From: Branchiostoma floridae | Taxonomy: Eukaryota > Chordata > Leptocardii > Amphioxiformes > Branchiostomatidae | DNA length: 64,000 nucleotides | Reading direction: 5' to 3' | Assembly: GCF_000003815.2 (NCBI RefSeq) | Contig: NC_049985.1 | Location: 18,414,432-18,478,431 of the forward strand | Part shown: piece by piece, positions 9,809 through 21,689 of the stretch | Layout: the number at the start of each line of letters is the position of its first letter | Position numbering within the stretch: the first letter of the stretch is position 1 | Program-made: the position numbers and the translations under genes | The notes under the pieces: generated by a model | The model's database searches: none | The model's input: only the letters and a program-made list of their open reading frames with translations | What the model was told of the DNA's origin: nothing

Positions 9809-10389
9809 GGCATTTCCACACGTACCCTAGAACAACCTGTCAACCCTAGCCTTTTTTTTTATGGACAGTGGTGTCACATTCCAGAATTAGAATTTTTATT
9901 CAGCCTGCTTCCTATTATAGTAAAAAAAACGGTTTGTCTTATCTAATGAAAGATAAACGATCCACAGATTTGTAACCATTACGCACAAAATTATTGTGTA
10001 TTAAGTATTAAGTATTGGCATTTAAAATATGTGTCCTCATGCATTTTGGCTTTACCTTGTTAAAATGTATTGTATCACTAGAGTTGTGGCAAAAGCCTGA
10101 AAAAAAAAGAAGAAACAAAAGAAATCCTACCTACATGTACCAACCCCAATTTTCTAAGGACTGAAACAGGAAACACAATATTTTTACATAGACCTGAACA
10201 TTTTTAGTGGAGAAGGTTTGTTAGCCAAGTGCAAATGTGACCTGTTTGTCTCAAGACATGCACACAATGTGAGAATATCGACTAGCCAATCCTCCTGACA
10301 GCATCTCAACCATAGTTCATTGAACAATGTAATGGGTAGAAACAGATCAAAGGACATGGCCAAGCCCCATTGTCAATATAAATACATCC

Positions 10390-10640
10390 CTGCCCATTAA
10401 ACCAGAGAAAACCATCCCGACATCCTCTCAGAAAGAAGTCCGACAAATCCTCCCCATCCAGCGACAATCGGGGGCTTCTGTGATCGATTTATCCCGGCTA
10501 AAGAGCAAACCTGATACGGTGATAGGCGGTTGTCAACCAGCCTTTTGTTCGCCTGTGATTCGCAAACCGATCTAAAATTCGGGGTCAGGTTTTTTCCAGG
10601 CACCCCTTTTGTTGGAAGGGCGGGCCTTTGGTGAAACGGA
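10390..10640. promoter_or_regulatory. GC-rich unique island
   Basis: Repeat-free stretch with GTGATCGATTTATCCCGGCT (10480-10499), GGCGGTTGTCAACCAGCC, and a GATTCGCAAACCGATC segment. Base composition changes sharply at both edges. One minus-strand frame is open for 68 codons but begins and ends without credible splice sites. Candidate cis-regulatory element in the intron between the 67-bp and 681-bp exons. Confidence 0.3.
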
Positions 10641-11199
10641 CACAGAAATTATAGAGAACAGACTCGACTGACTGAACAGCTTGTGATGGAATAAATGTCA
10701 CATGACAGCTAAATTGTCCTTGATGGAGTTAAAAACTACCGAGGGAATTACTTTTGGAATCTACCAGTCAGTGACATTCACAGTCAAATTTATGACTGGA
10801 AGAAATAATGCTAGAGGTAGTATGGATACTCTAAATGCTTTAATTTGAAGTTCCATTCATTGATTGGTTTTGTACAACATGGCAGCCTAATGTTCAGTGT
10901 CACTTTCGACCACCAATTTTACAGTTTTCATGAAACGTGAAATGCCTACTAGTACTAGTCAGTCACGTTGCACACGTACATACATGCAGGAGCTTGTCAA
11001 AAGCACTACCTACAAAATGTACATCAATACCCTTATCTGTATCTGCGTCTGAATCTGTGAAACCATAAAACTGGCTTTTGGCACAACACGTCAGGTTTGG
11101 AGGCACGTGCACAGCAGCGGGTGATAGCGCATTGACTCACTTGTCACGCCTACGTGTGTTGGTGATGCAAATCTAACTTCAAGACTTTTTTTAGGCAGT
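10641..11199. other. Intron segment, nothing recognised
   Basis: AT-rich unique sequence with scattered TACATGTA-like words. No repeat, ORF or splice-site pair stood out. Confidence 0.5.
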
Positions 11200-11543
11200 G
11201 CAGAGGCTCTAGCCAGCGTCTGTTTTTCCGTCAATTGACGGAAATTTGCTGCGTGTGATGGAAAATTTTTTAAACCAATCCGTCAACCTTGCAGACAAAA
11301 ATTCTTGGTGGAAGCTACAGGCGGCTTGGGGACGCTGGCCACGGTCGGAAAGTCACACATTGTTTGTTTTGCTATTGTCATGATTGTTGACTTTAGTGTG
11401 TTGGCACCCTTTCGCATACGATAATCTCATTAAAAACCTGTTTTTCAAGGTCTCAGTTCCGTCTTTCTAACTTAATTTTCGTGGTTTTTGCAACAATGAA
11501 TATTGGCTGACGGAAAAAAAATTCGAGCTGGCTAGAGCCCTGC
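11200..11543. mobile_element. Non-autonomous DNA transposon with GCTCTAGCCAGC ends
   Basis: Left end GCAGAGGCTCTAGCCAGC ... TTTTTCCGTCA and right end TGACGGAAAAAA ... GCTGGCTAGAGCCCTGC form imperfect terminal inverted repeats of about 34 bp around a 344-bp body without an ORF. Inside, TTCCGTCAATTGACGGAA makes an 18-bp perfect palindrome near the left end (11227-11244). Confidence 0.75.
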
Positions 11544-12175
11544 TTACAACTATCTACATGTAGTGCAGAGGCCCCTTACACTTACAACTATTTCATATGA
11601 AGTACTTTTTCCAAAACTAGAGAAGGTTATATTTTTGAAATGATCCCCTTGAAAATGCTGCAGGAACAAGGCTGAACGTTTGAAGTGGTCCCCTGGTGAC
11701 AAATTACTTCAATATAACAGCGTTCAGCTCCACACCTGAACCCAATGGTTGGAGTGACAGAATCAATGAAAGGTGCAGAGAACGACACCAAACTGACCAA
11801 ACAAAAAACCATCAACACAGAAAAAAGCCAATAGAACCTACAAGCACTCTTCTTCCACAATTAAACAAAATACCCCCACTTGTCTTGGATGCATGTAAAT
11901 TTGAGCACTACAGGTTTGAAATGCTGGACTTGAATATGATGATTCTGAAATGCTGAAGTTACAGTGAATATAAACTGCAGCCCATAGCCTGTAGGAGGTA
12001 CAGGGCTTTAATGTGTTACACTTCATTCATCTCGGCAGCAATATTGGACTACATAGCCAGAGCCACGCTTGAGCAGCAGGGAAAGGGTTCGTTGAACCCT
12101 TGGTGTTCAGAGATGGGGGCATCGACCTGTCTGTTCAACCATCTGCAGACATGAACCCAGCAGCAGTCACCAGGT

Positions 12176-12583
12176 GCTGGATGGGAAATGACAGCTGACT
12201 CATTCATATCAACCCACATCAGGGCTTGAAATGCAGGTACCTGCACATAAAATTTGGGCTGTGCAATTATTTCTGATGTCTACATGCACCAGGTTATGCA
12301 CTGTTTAGTACATGCATTGAAAGTGGATTTTTCATTGCTGTACTGGTTGAAACTTTTCATTTTGTCTCTATGGCAGTATATTCTCTTACCTACAATGCAA
12401 GTTACTTTGTTAGCAAAAAGGTGTACAAAGTATTTCAAAAGGTTGTTTTATCCATTTCTGGGGTATATTTGAATGGTGCAAGTAACTTCAATGTTACCTA
12501 CACCTGGGTACATCGACAGAAAAAAAGTATTTCGAGCCCTGGATAGAAAATGACCGTTGACTCCCATCAACCCACATCTACTC
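12176..12583. mobile_element. hAT-like MITE (CAGGGCTTGAAAT ends) inside a local duplication
   Basis: The element proper is 12220-12541: left CAGGGCTTGAAATGCAGG, right GTATTTCGAGCCCTG. CAGGG...CCCTG ends of this type are typical of hAT elements. No 8-bp target duplication was found. Instead the flanks are two similar ~40-bp segments (both with AAATGAC...TGACTC...ATCAACCCACAT), so the insertion sits between, or was duplicated with, a tandem repeat. No transposase. Confidence 0.65.
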
Positions 12584-12844
12584 CAGAGGCACAAACCAGC
12601 CAAATGTCAGGCCTGCAGCCATATCAAATCAGGCCACATCTTTCTCGGAGACGGAACTTTCCTCCAAGGCTCAAACAGCAATAAGCCAGACTGTCAGGGT
12701 TATCAGCACCTGTATCTCCCACTTCTCAACAGTTTGGAGGTTTCCTTATTGCACAGGATGTTCATTTCCACAGCTTACAGCTCCGATTAACAACCACCAG
12801 GATTTCAGCACCAAGGAAAGAAACAATTACACTTCCTTACTTTG

Positions 12845-12918
12845 CAGTACTGTAAAAAGGGGAGGTTTTTGTGGTGGTTTATGTTTGCATTTTTCAGTTT
12901 CCACTTAACAGTAAATAC
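12845..12918. mobile_element. Degenerate MITE, CTGTAAATGC family
   Basis: TACTGTAAAAAGGGG, then GTGGTGGTTTATGTTTGC, ending AACAGTAAATAC. A shortened, decayed relative of the elements at 1260, 55137 and 60946. Confidence 0.45.
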
Positions 12919-13571
12919 TTAACTCCCAAAATAACATCCCTGTATTTTCTTATTTATGCTGTGTCCACCACCTCATCATTAGCAGCTGTGCTTAACAGAA
13001 TAACATTTTACAATACAGTACACTGGTAAGTGGTGCAGAGGTGGGCATTTACTTTCCGTTTGAAGTTCTGTAATTTACAATCTCTGGTATTTACAATATC
13101 CTTTGGGAGGCTTTATGGTAACACTAACAGGGATAAAGGTTCCTTTGTGACAGGAGGAGGATGACTTGACAGGTTCTAGGGCCGTACTGTGTTGGGATGC
13201 TGGTTGACATGTTTTTCGTTTAACAATAGCTATTCTCCTGCTTGGCTATCAAACTGGTTTCCATGTTGCTAAGCCCCCTTGGGACACCCATTTCATCACA
13301 CCTCACAGCACTGAGTAATAACCAATGAGATTTCAGCACCAAAGGCATGTCCATTATCAAACTGGTTCCCAGGTAGTTAAGTTAAGCTTTCTCAGGATAT
13401 ACATTTCAGCACTATGGAGCAAACCTCCAGAGAAAACTGTTATCATTAGAGATAGACAGAAGTTCAAAGGTTAAAGTTCAAGAGTGAAATCTTTCCTCAG
13501 CACACACTGACAGTGTTTCGTCTACCATGGGGAGCCCAGCTGCTAATGCTCCACAAATATTGATGTAAATA

Positions 13572-14103
13572 AAGAATAAAAACACACCTCACAGCACTGA
13601 TTAAAAACACACCTCACAGCACTGAATAAAAACACACCTCACAGCACTGATTAAAAACACACCTCACAGCACTGAATAAAAACACACCTCACAGCACTGA
13701 ATAAAAACACACCTCACAGCACTGAATAAAAACACACCTCACAGCACTGAATAAAAACACACCTCACAGCACTGAATAAAAACACACCTCACAGCACTGA
13801 ATAAAAACACACCTCACAGCACTGAATAAAAACACACCTCACAGCACTGATTAAAAACACACCTCACAGCACTGAATAAAAACACACCTCACAGCACTGA
13901 ATAAAAACACACCTCACAGCACTGAATAAAAACACACCTCACAGCACTGAATAAAAACACACCTCACAGCACTGAATAAAAACACACCTCACAGCACTGA
14001 ATAAAAACACACCTCACAGCACTGAATAAAAACACACCTCACAGCACTGAATAAAAACACACCTCACAGCACTGAATAAAAACACACCTCACAGCACTGA
14101 ATA
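13572..14103 (+). repeat. 25-bp minisatellite, about 21 copies
   Basis: Unit AATAAAAACACACCTCACAG plus CACTG, in register every 25 bp with a single recurrent A/T variant (AATAAA or ATTAAA). The same words, CACACCTCACAGCACTGA then TAATAACCA...TTTCAGCACC, occur once at 13297-13345 and again just after the array at 14096-14130. The array therefore arose by expansion within an older duplicated segment. Confidence 0.95.
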
Positions 14104-14406
14104 ATGACCACCATGATTTTAGTACCTTGTAGATGCACATGTGCTATTTCAACCATGGAAAAGCACAATTATACTTCTTATATATCTAAGATCACTTGTT
14201 CGTCTAGCAACTGTTAATTTAAGCAAGAAGCTAAGCTTGTCACATACCATTTATAATGTACATCACTAAGAAATCATATGTACCACCAGAAAACGTTAAG
14301 CATGTGTTAGATTCTGGAGGGAATCTAGTCAGACTTCAGCTTGCTTTTTACTTGATTTTGAGACCGTTCAGAACTACTTGCTAGAAAAAAGCTAGTGTGA
14401 ACTCAC

Positions 14407-14473
14407 CATCTCTGTAGATGTCATATCCTCTCCATCGACTTCCCATGATGCACTGCTGCCTACTGGCTAGGAC
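14407..14473 (-). CDS. 67-bp coding exon, possibly the first coding exon
   Basis: Clean acceptor ATGTGTTTCTGCAG (AG at 14475-14474) and donor GAGATG|GTGAGTTC. Only one frame is open: VLASRQQCIMGSRWRGYDIY then RD, ending with one base (G), which pairs with the AT that opens the 681-bp exon to give Asp. That phase match over a 9.4-kb intron supports the join. The ATG at 14446-14444 (context ATCATGG) gives MGSRWRGYDIYRD..., so translation may start here with a non-coding leader upstream; alternatively coding exons lie further right. Family not recognised. Confidence 0.62.
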
Positions 14474-14479
14474 CTGCAG

Positions 14480-15020
14480 AAACACATAAGAAATAAACTT
14501 AAGTGTTTGATGTCACATTGAACACATCCAGTCTCACTCTCCACTCATTCCAAGATTGAAAATTGCCATAATGAAGGGGCTGAAAATACCCAACTAAAAT
14601 ACAACCGACAATTTGCAGAAAAACATCTTGGGAGAGTGAAAAAAGATACAAACATCTTTGCAGGCTCTACAGTGAGTAAGGTAAGTAATGGTGCATGTCT
14701 GGAGCCCATGTTTAGCATGTACATACGAGAGGCTCTCCACTGACCATGGTAGGATCCCTGGGTAATGCTGGTCAGCCTTCCCTGAAAATTGTCAACGTGA
14801 CTGAAATAAGATGCCGTAAAAATCAATAAGCAGCCATGGACGGTCGCAGCTAAAGTATCGCTAGGAAATTCCAGGGTGAAATATTAAACTGTCACTGATC
14901 AAAAAGGTTACAATTTTTGAGATTGTCAGAAAATCTCAACACTAATGATCAAGCTGAAAAAAATATAGGCTCAGTAGAAACTATAATGAATCATAAAAAT
15001 GACAGGGAACAGAAAAAGAC
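14480..15020. other. Segment upstream of the 67-bp exon, no supported exon
   Basis: A 93-codon minus-strand frame (14545-14826) has a TTATTTCAG acceptor near 14799, but no donor in the phase needed to join the 67-bp exon. I treat it as chance. Otherwise unremarkable sequence. Confidence 0.35.
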
Positions 15021-15654
15021 TAGTTCGCCCCCTGCCCCTGTAGCCGGCAATGGCACAGCCTTAGCCCTCACGTGTGGCTGTATGGAGCTAAGTGTGTGGT
15101 CAATCTGCCGGCCGGAGCATGGCCATTTTAGGTAATCTGTGCGGTGGGAGCGACCTCGCACATCCCCCCATACGGGCCGGTGACTCATGCCGGCAGATTG
15201 GAGCATGGGATGGAAAATTAAGAGTGACCTTTGGTCTGGCCGTGTCAAGTTAATCTGTTGGTTCAAAAGTGTAAAAAGGATGAGGTTGAAGTGGAAAATC
15301 ATGATGCAAACAGAGTCCAAAAGTCTCCTCTGTTACACACATACGTATGCGCAAATCTCTTCTAAATGCACTGCAACCAGACAATAAATATGCATGTTTG
15401 ACAAAAGAGGAAATGTCCACATAAATTATGTTATCTCAAAACAATGTAATAGAGAAATTCTGTAAAAAAACTTTCTTTACGCATGTTTTAAGAAGAGGGA
15501 AGAGGCTCTGTAGATTCAGAAAATAAAGTTATGCTCGCGTATGTAAGGTTAATATCCTGCCTATAGGTTCTTATATAGTTGAATCCAAAGAGAGATTGTA
15601 TGCAACAGCCATTATTATAGAGCACTGTTCACCAAAGTGGACGAAAGAGACTCC

Positions 15655-15855
15655 GTAGTTGTAACAGGCTAGGACACCAGGCTACATACTGTATGCTGTA
15701 CTGTACATCTATATATACAGTAGCTATAACAGGCTAGGACACCAGGCTACATACTGTATGCTGTACTGTACATGTATATAATATTATACAGTAGCTATAA
15801 CAGGCTAGGACACCAGGCTACATACTGTATGCTGTACTGTACATGTTTATAAGCA
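15655..15855 (+). repeat. 65-71-bp direct repeat, 3 copies
   Basis: AACAGGCTAGGACACCAGGC, then TACATACTGTATGCTGTACT, starting near 15663, 15728 and 15799. The extra bases in the last interval come from TATA/ATAT slippage. Confidence 0.9.
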
Positions 15856-15949
15856 GTATGCACATTACATTCTGATTACAAGCTGGGGGGACCTGGCTTG
15901 TAGGTCAGAGAGTTTGACCTGGGATCAAACGATAACACAGATTCTAGAT

Positions 15950-16200
15950 TAGAAGCCCTAACGTGGGTGGGCGATGTCACCATGGAACATGGGGCGCTCC
16001 GACCCCAATCATATACTGTCCCATCATTCCGAGGAGCTGGGGTCACCAGAGGGCACGTCGGGAGGCTACACTGTCACAAAACTCATCCCGACGTGATTGA
16101 CATTTCTGCAGACTTTTCTGACGGTTGATTGACATGCAGGTTACATGATTGACAGATGGGAACACAGGTCAATGGGACTGGCCTGACCAAAGGGAATAAG
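15950..16200. promoter_or_regulatory. Unique island with three PBX-MEIS type TGATTGACA sites
   Basis: Repeat-free GC-richer stretch. TGATTGACA occurs at 16094-16102, 16126-16134 and 16146-16154, all on the plus strand; the last extends to the full decamer TGATTGACAG, the classical PBX-MEIS/PREP composite site. Three copies in 61 bp would be very unlikely by chance. The remainder has GGGGTCACCAGAGGGCACGT and CCCGACGTGATTG. Candidate enhancer. Confidence 0.5.
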
Positions 16201-16899
16201 TTGTCCAGTGGTTTCCTAATGAGGTATGGAATGCTGTTACTGGTTAGCTGCTATGAGTCATACATGCCGTTACATGTGCTTGCCTCAGGTTGAGCCCCCC
16301 TCCCCACCCAACAAAACATTATCCATGGAAAACATGTGAGTCATGCAAAAGAGGAGGGAGGACTTCTAGGAATGCAGTATTCAGGATAATCTAATGAAGA
16401 AAACAACTTCAAGCAGAGAAAGACAATCATTTGCTCTTGTACTGTTTTTTGTTCTGGCTTTGTGTTCAAATGTCCATGATAGTGTTGATGGGCATGATGC
16501 ATCAGTGATCTAAAACGATGACAAAAGATGGCGTTGTCAAATCAAAAAGTTCGCCCACACAAAGAACCATCATGGATGGGCAATCAGAAAACCTCCACAA
16601 CGCTCATACACCTAAATCATTGTATAGCAACATAAAAAGATAACATTTTGACACGATCCGAGCTGGAAATGGTATGATCTCAAAGGATACAAACTTTGAA
16701 ACATTCTCTGACGTAGGATAACACAATTGGACAGTTAACTCCCCAACCTGCATCCCACACCTAAGTAGTGCATGACCCAAAACTGCACCCCCGGAATATG
16801 GGGACATGAAAGCACAGCATTTACTTAGCCGAGCACAGATGAGTGGTCAGAGCTTCGATAACCACAGGAACATCCATCAAATCTGACCCCGTCTGTCAG

Positions 16900-17620
16900 G
16901 CTGCAGATGGACAACCCCTAATCCATGCTGCATGCCATCAGCACATATCAGGGCCATTACATGACAGGTAGTATGTGTGAAGGAAGATTCTGCCCACAAC
17001 AAGCAAAAGTCTTTCCTTTGTTCTTTCCTTAAATCTGAACAGTATCAGAAGCAAATTTATGTGCAAATGTACAACCTCTAAAACTCACATCAGGGATAGG
17101 TGGGAAATATGTCTTCAGCAGCAGCATGTGTGAAGATTCTATCTACAGCAAGCAAACGTCTTAATTTGGATCTTTTCTTAAATCTTAACAGTAACATTTG
17201 AACATGAAAACTAAGTGCCTGGGCAAATGAACAGCCCTTAATCATTGTTGCATGCCATCAGCACACATCGGCTCCAGTACTGGGACAGGGGAAAATACAT
17301 CATGAAAACTTGGTGCCTTAAGGCACAACCCCATCTTCCCACTCCATACTACTAACACTACTCACATCAGTTCCAGTACAGGGACAGGTTGGAAATATAT
17401 CTCCAGCCAGAACCAGTAGCATGTGGGAAGAATCTAACAACACTACAGCAAGTAAACATCTTTTTCCTTGGTTCTTTTCTTGAATCTGAACATTAACAGA
17501 AGAGTATATGAAAACTTTGTGCCTAGGCAAATAAATGTGCAACCCCATAACACCAAAATGTACTTGACACAACTTTGACTGATGGTAAAAAAACAGCTTT
17601 ACCACAGACATGTATACAAG
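16900..17620. repeat. Degenerate local repeats, ~150-170 bp
   Basis: Related blocks near 16920, 17085, 17235 and 17360 share CATCAGCACACATC, CAGTACWGGGACAGG, GGAAATATRTCT and ...CAAGCAAACRTCTT. Identity is low, so these are old duplications. ORFs on the minus strand across them are not supported as exons. Confidence 0.6.
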
Positions 17621-18659
17621 TACTTATTCATACTCAAGGATAGCCTGTTATCTTTTTGTAAGATATTCAAGAAACAATAAGCTCTGTTGAGGACTGTTGA
17701 CATGACTTGTAACCCACTCAATTGTGGTACTCCAACACAACATTACAGATAGCGATCGATGCAGTTTTCATACGAGCATAGCACCGATAATTGGGCCTCC
17801 CCTCATCTGCGATGGGCTGTCCTGAGTACCACTACTTTCCCTGGATTGCCAGAAGGGGGTGTTTAGGCAACAACAACTAAATTTGTTGGTTATAGGATTT
17901 AAAGACTACAACATTAACACTGAACTGGAAGATCAACATGATAACAAACTGAGGGGAAGTCTGTACTTTGGTATACAAAGGTTCAGGAGAAAAATATTGA
18001 CAGACCAGGTTTCTAGCTAGCGCATTTTAGCACAATAGTAATATGCCATCACCCTAACATTTACAATTATGAAAACAATATTGACATGACCCTCCAAACA
18101 AAATCCTCCAAATCCATAGAATGCCAACTCCCCCCCCCCCTCCTACATTTCCAAAATCTCTTTACTGCAGAAGGGCCAAGACCCCCCTCCAAACAACCTC
18201 GCTTGCTATTACCATAACAATAAAATAAAATCTAAAGTTTTCTTCCCAGCCTTCTGTGACAATTGTGCTCTGAATTAACTTTTTAAAACATTTAAGAACC
18301 AATGAAACACATTGGTATGGCCCAATAGACTTGATTATTGGCAAGACAAGGAGCAGGAGAAATCCTTGATGTATTATTCAGATGAAGATGACATGTAGAG
18401 CTGATCTTCATTATCAGGAAAACAGTCATCAGTACACATTAGCTGGAAAGTGGGACAAATGAACTACTAGTATCTTCAAAATACCAGACTCAAGGTTTGC
18501 AGAAAAGTTTTGATATTTCATGAAAATATATGAATGACTTGCATCACTGCAAGATAGAAATATAGACTTGGCAAAACGATTCACAGGAAACACTACAGGA
18601 AAATCTCAGCCCTGCAACAGCAATATATAAGATTTGAAAATCAGAGAGAAAATCAGCAC

Positions 18660-18965
18660 TTCTAGCAACAATAAGCACAGCGTCAGTACCAAGGACAGGT
18701 ACAAAGCTATCAGCGACTCTTTAACACACAGTTACTATACTAGTATGGAGACTTTATCATAAACAGAAAAATCAGTAAGACCTCATTGGCAACAGTTAGC
18801 ACAACTTCAGCACTAAGGACAGGTACAAAGCTATCACCGACTTTTTAACACACAGCTTACTATACTAGTATGTAGACTTTATCATAAGCAGAGAAAAAAT
18901 CAGGAAGACCTCATTGGCAACAGTTAGCACAGCTTCAACATCAAGGACAGGTACAAATAAAGCAT
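18660..18965 (+). repeat. ~122-bp tandem repeat, 2.5 copies
   Basis: CAACAATAAGCACAGCGTCA / CAACAGTTAGCACAACTTCA / CAACAGTTAGCACAGCTTCA at about 18665, 18788 and 18910. Each is followed by AAGGACAGGTACAAA, and in the first two by a block with ACTATACTAGTATG and GACTTTATCATAA. Confidence 0.85.
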
Positions 18966-19065
18966 TCTAGACATAGATTTTTAAAAACAGTAATGCATAA
19001 GCCAAGGTATAATGACATAAACATCAAAGTTGAATCATGAAAGATTGATGTCCCTTGTGTTACAC

Positions 19066-21193
19066 CATACAGAAGTTAGCAGGGATGTTTACAACTGGGA
19101 AGCCTGCCACTGTGGTGTACAGACGTTAGCAGGGATGTTTACAACAGGGAAGCCTGCCACTGTGGTGTACAGAAGTTAGCAGGGATGTTTACAACTGGGG
19201 AGCCTGCCACTGTGGTGTACAGACGTTAGCAGGGATGTTTACAACTGGGAAGCCTGCCACTGTGGTGTTACACCGTACAGAAGTTAGCAGGGATGTTTAC
19301 AACTGGGAGGCCTGCCACTGTGGTGTACAGACGTTAGCAGGGATGTTTACAACTGGGAAGCCTGCCACTGTGGTGTACAGACGTTAGCAGGGATGTTTAC
19401 AACTGGGAAGCCTGCCACTGTGGTGTACAGAAGTTAGCAGGGATGTTTACAACTGGGGAGCCTGCCACTGTGGTGTACAGAAGTTAGCAGGGATGTTTAC
19501 AACTGGGAAGCCTGCAACTGTGGTGTACAGAAGTTAGCAGGGATGTTTACAACTGGGGAGCCTGCCACTGTGGTGTACAGAAGTTAGCAGGGATGTTTAC
19601 AACTGGGAAGCCTGCCACTGTGGTGTACATAAGTTAGCAGGGATGTTTACAACTGGGAAGCTGTGCAACTGTGGTGTACAGACGTTAGCAGGGATGTTTA
19701 CAACTGGGAAGCCTGCAACTATGGTGTACAGAAGTTAGCAGGGATGTTTACAACTGGGGAGGCCTGCCACTGTGGTGTACAGACGTTAGCAGGGATGTTG
19801 ACAACTGGGAAGCCTGCAACTGTGGTGTACAGAAGTTAGCAGGGATGTTGACAACTGGGAAGCCTGCCACTATGGTGTACAGAAGTTAGCAGGGATGTTG
19901 ACAACTGGGGAGCTTGCCACTGTGGTGTACAGACGTTAGCAGGGATGTTGACAAGTGGGAAGCCGGCCACTGTGGTGTTACGCAGTACAGACGTTAGCAG
20001 GGATGTTTACAACTGGGAAGCCTGCCACTATGGTGTACAGACGTTAGCAGGGATGTTTACAACTGGGAAGCCTGCCACTGTGGTGTACAGAAGTTAGCAG
20101 GGATGTTTACAACTGGGAAGCCTGCCACTGTGGTGTACAGAAGTTAGCAGGGATGTTTACAACTGGGAAGCCTGCCACTGTGGTGTACAGACGTTAGCAG
20201 GGATGTTTACAACTGGGAAGCCTGCCACTGTGGTGTACAGACGTTAGCAGGGATGTTTACAACAGGGAAGCCTGCCACTGTGGTGTACAGAAGTTAGCAG
20301 GGATGTTTACAACTGGGAAGCCTGCCACTATGGTGTACAGAAGTTAGCAGGGATGTTTACAACTGGGGAGCCTGCCACTGTGGTGTACAGACGTTAGCAG
20401 GGATGTTTACAACTGGGAAGCCTGCCACTGTGGTGTTACACAGTACAGACGTTAGCAGGGATGTTTACAACTGGGAAGCCTGCCACTATGGTGTACAGAC
20501 GTTAGCAGGGATGTTTACAACTGGGAAGCCTGCCACTGTGGTGTACAGAAGTTAGCAGGGATGTTTACAACTGGGAAGCCTGCCACTGTGGTGTACAGAA
20601 GTTAGCAGGGATGTTTACAACTGGGAAGCCTGCCACTGTGGTGTACAGACGTTAGCAGGGATGTTTACAACTGGGAAGCCTGCCACTGTGGTGTACAGAC
20701 GTTAGCAGGGATGTTTACAACTGGGAAGCCTGCCACTGTGGTGTACAGACGTTAGCAGGGATGTTTACAACAGGGAAGCCTGCCACTGTGGTGTACAGAA
20801 GTTAGCAGGGATGTTTACAACTGGGAAGCCTGCCACTGTGGTGTACAGACGTTAGCAGGGATGTTTACAACTGGGAGGCCTGCCACTGTGGTGTACAGAC
20901 GTTAGCAGGGATGTTTACAACAGGGGAGCCTGCCACTGTGGTGTACAGACGTTAGCAGGGATGTTTACAACAGGGGAGCCTGCCACTGTGGTGTACAGAA
21001 GTTAGCAGGGATGTTTACAACAGGGGAGCCTGCCACTGTGGTGTACAGACGTTAGCAGGGATGTTTACAACTGGGAAGCCTGCCACTGTGGTGTACAGAA
21101 GTTAGCAGGGATGTTTACAACTGGGAAGCCTGCAACTGTGGTGTACATAAGTTAGCAGGGATGTTTACAACTGGGAAGCCTGCCACTGTGGTG
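19066..21193 (+). repeat. 50-bp minisatellite, about 42 units with higher-order structure
   Basis: Unit ACAGAMGTTAGCAGGGATGT plus TTACAACTGGGAAGCCTGCC plus ACTGTGGTGT. M is A or C, and the two unit types alternate in a non-random order. Further variants are GTTGAC for GTTTAC (four adjacent units, 19.79-19.97 kb), ACAGGG for ACTGGG, CTATGG for CTGTGG and CATAAG for CAGAAG. Three units have an insertion of about 5-10 bp (TTACACCGTACAG, TTACGCAGTACAG, TTACACAGTACAG) at 19268, 19978 and 20436. The last two start near-identical blocks of about 460 bp, so multi-unit segments were copied together. No ORF spans it. Confidence 0.95.
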
Positions 21194-21689
21194 ACCCCAA
21201 TTTCAGGCCTTGCTGGTTCCTTGATGCATGGCTGACTCCATATTACTAAAAACAACACTGTTAAGGAGCTTCCACTGCCCTGGAGAAATACATGCTAAGC
21301 AGGTAGTTAGATTACAAAACCAAATTTTGTTCTAGGGCCCTAAAGGTGAATCATATAATATATCTAAATATTAGATAAAAACCAAATCTACAAATAGTTA
21401 TCAATACAGGATTGTTAAGCATCCAAAACTACCTTCCTTACCTAACCTAAAACTGTGGTAGAGTGGAGCTCATTGTCGACCGATGAAAAGAGCTTTGCAA
21501 CCATTGTTTTATTCATTTAGTTTTACCACATTTGCGGAAGGATTGATGTAACCAGTGACTATCATCTTTTTTCAAGATGTCAACTTATTAATCAGACTGT
21601 AAGCTTTGTTTGATCCACTGACAACTATTGATGCTGAGATTAAGGAACAAGTCACATTCCTGATATGACTGTGGTACGGTCCTGATATT

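Noticed and set aside
11724-11780. 57-bp possible cassette exon (minus strand) with a very good pyrimidine tract ending TTTGGTCAG and TTCAG|GTGTGG
   Set aside because: Phase 1-1 and open, so it could be skipped or included in frame, but the donor is weak and composition is not coding-like.
19066-21193. Regular repeats that might suggest a CRISPR array
   Set aside because: Units are contiguous without unique spacers, and the DNA is eukaryotic.
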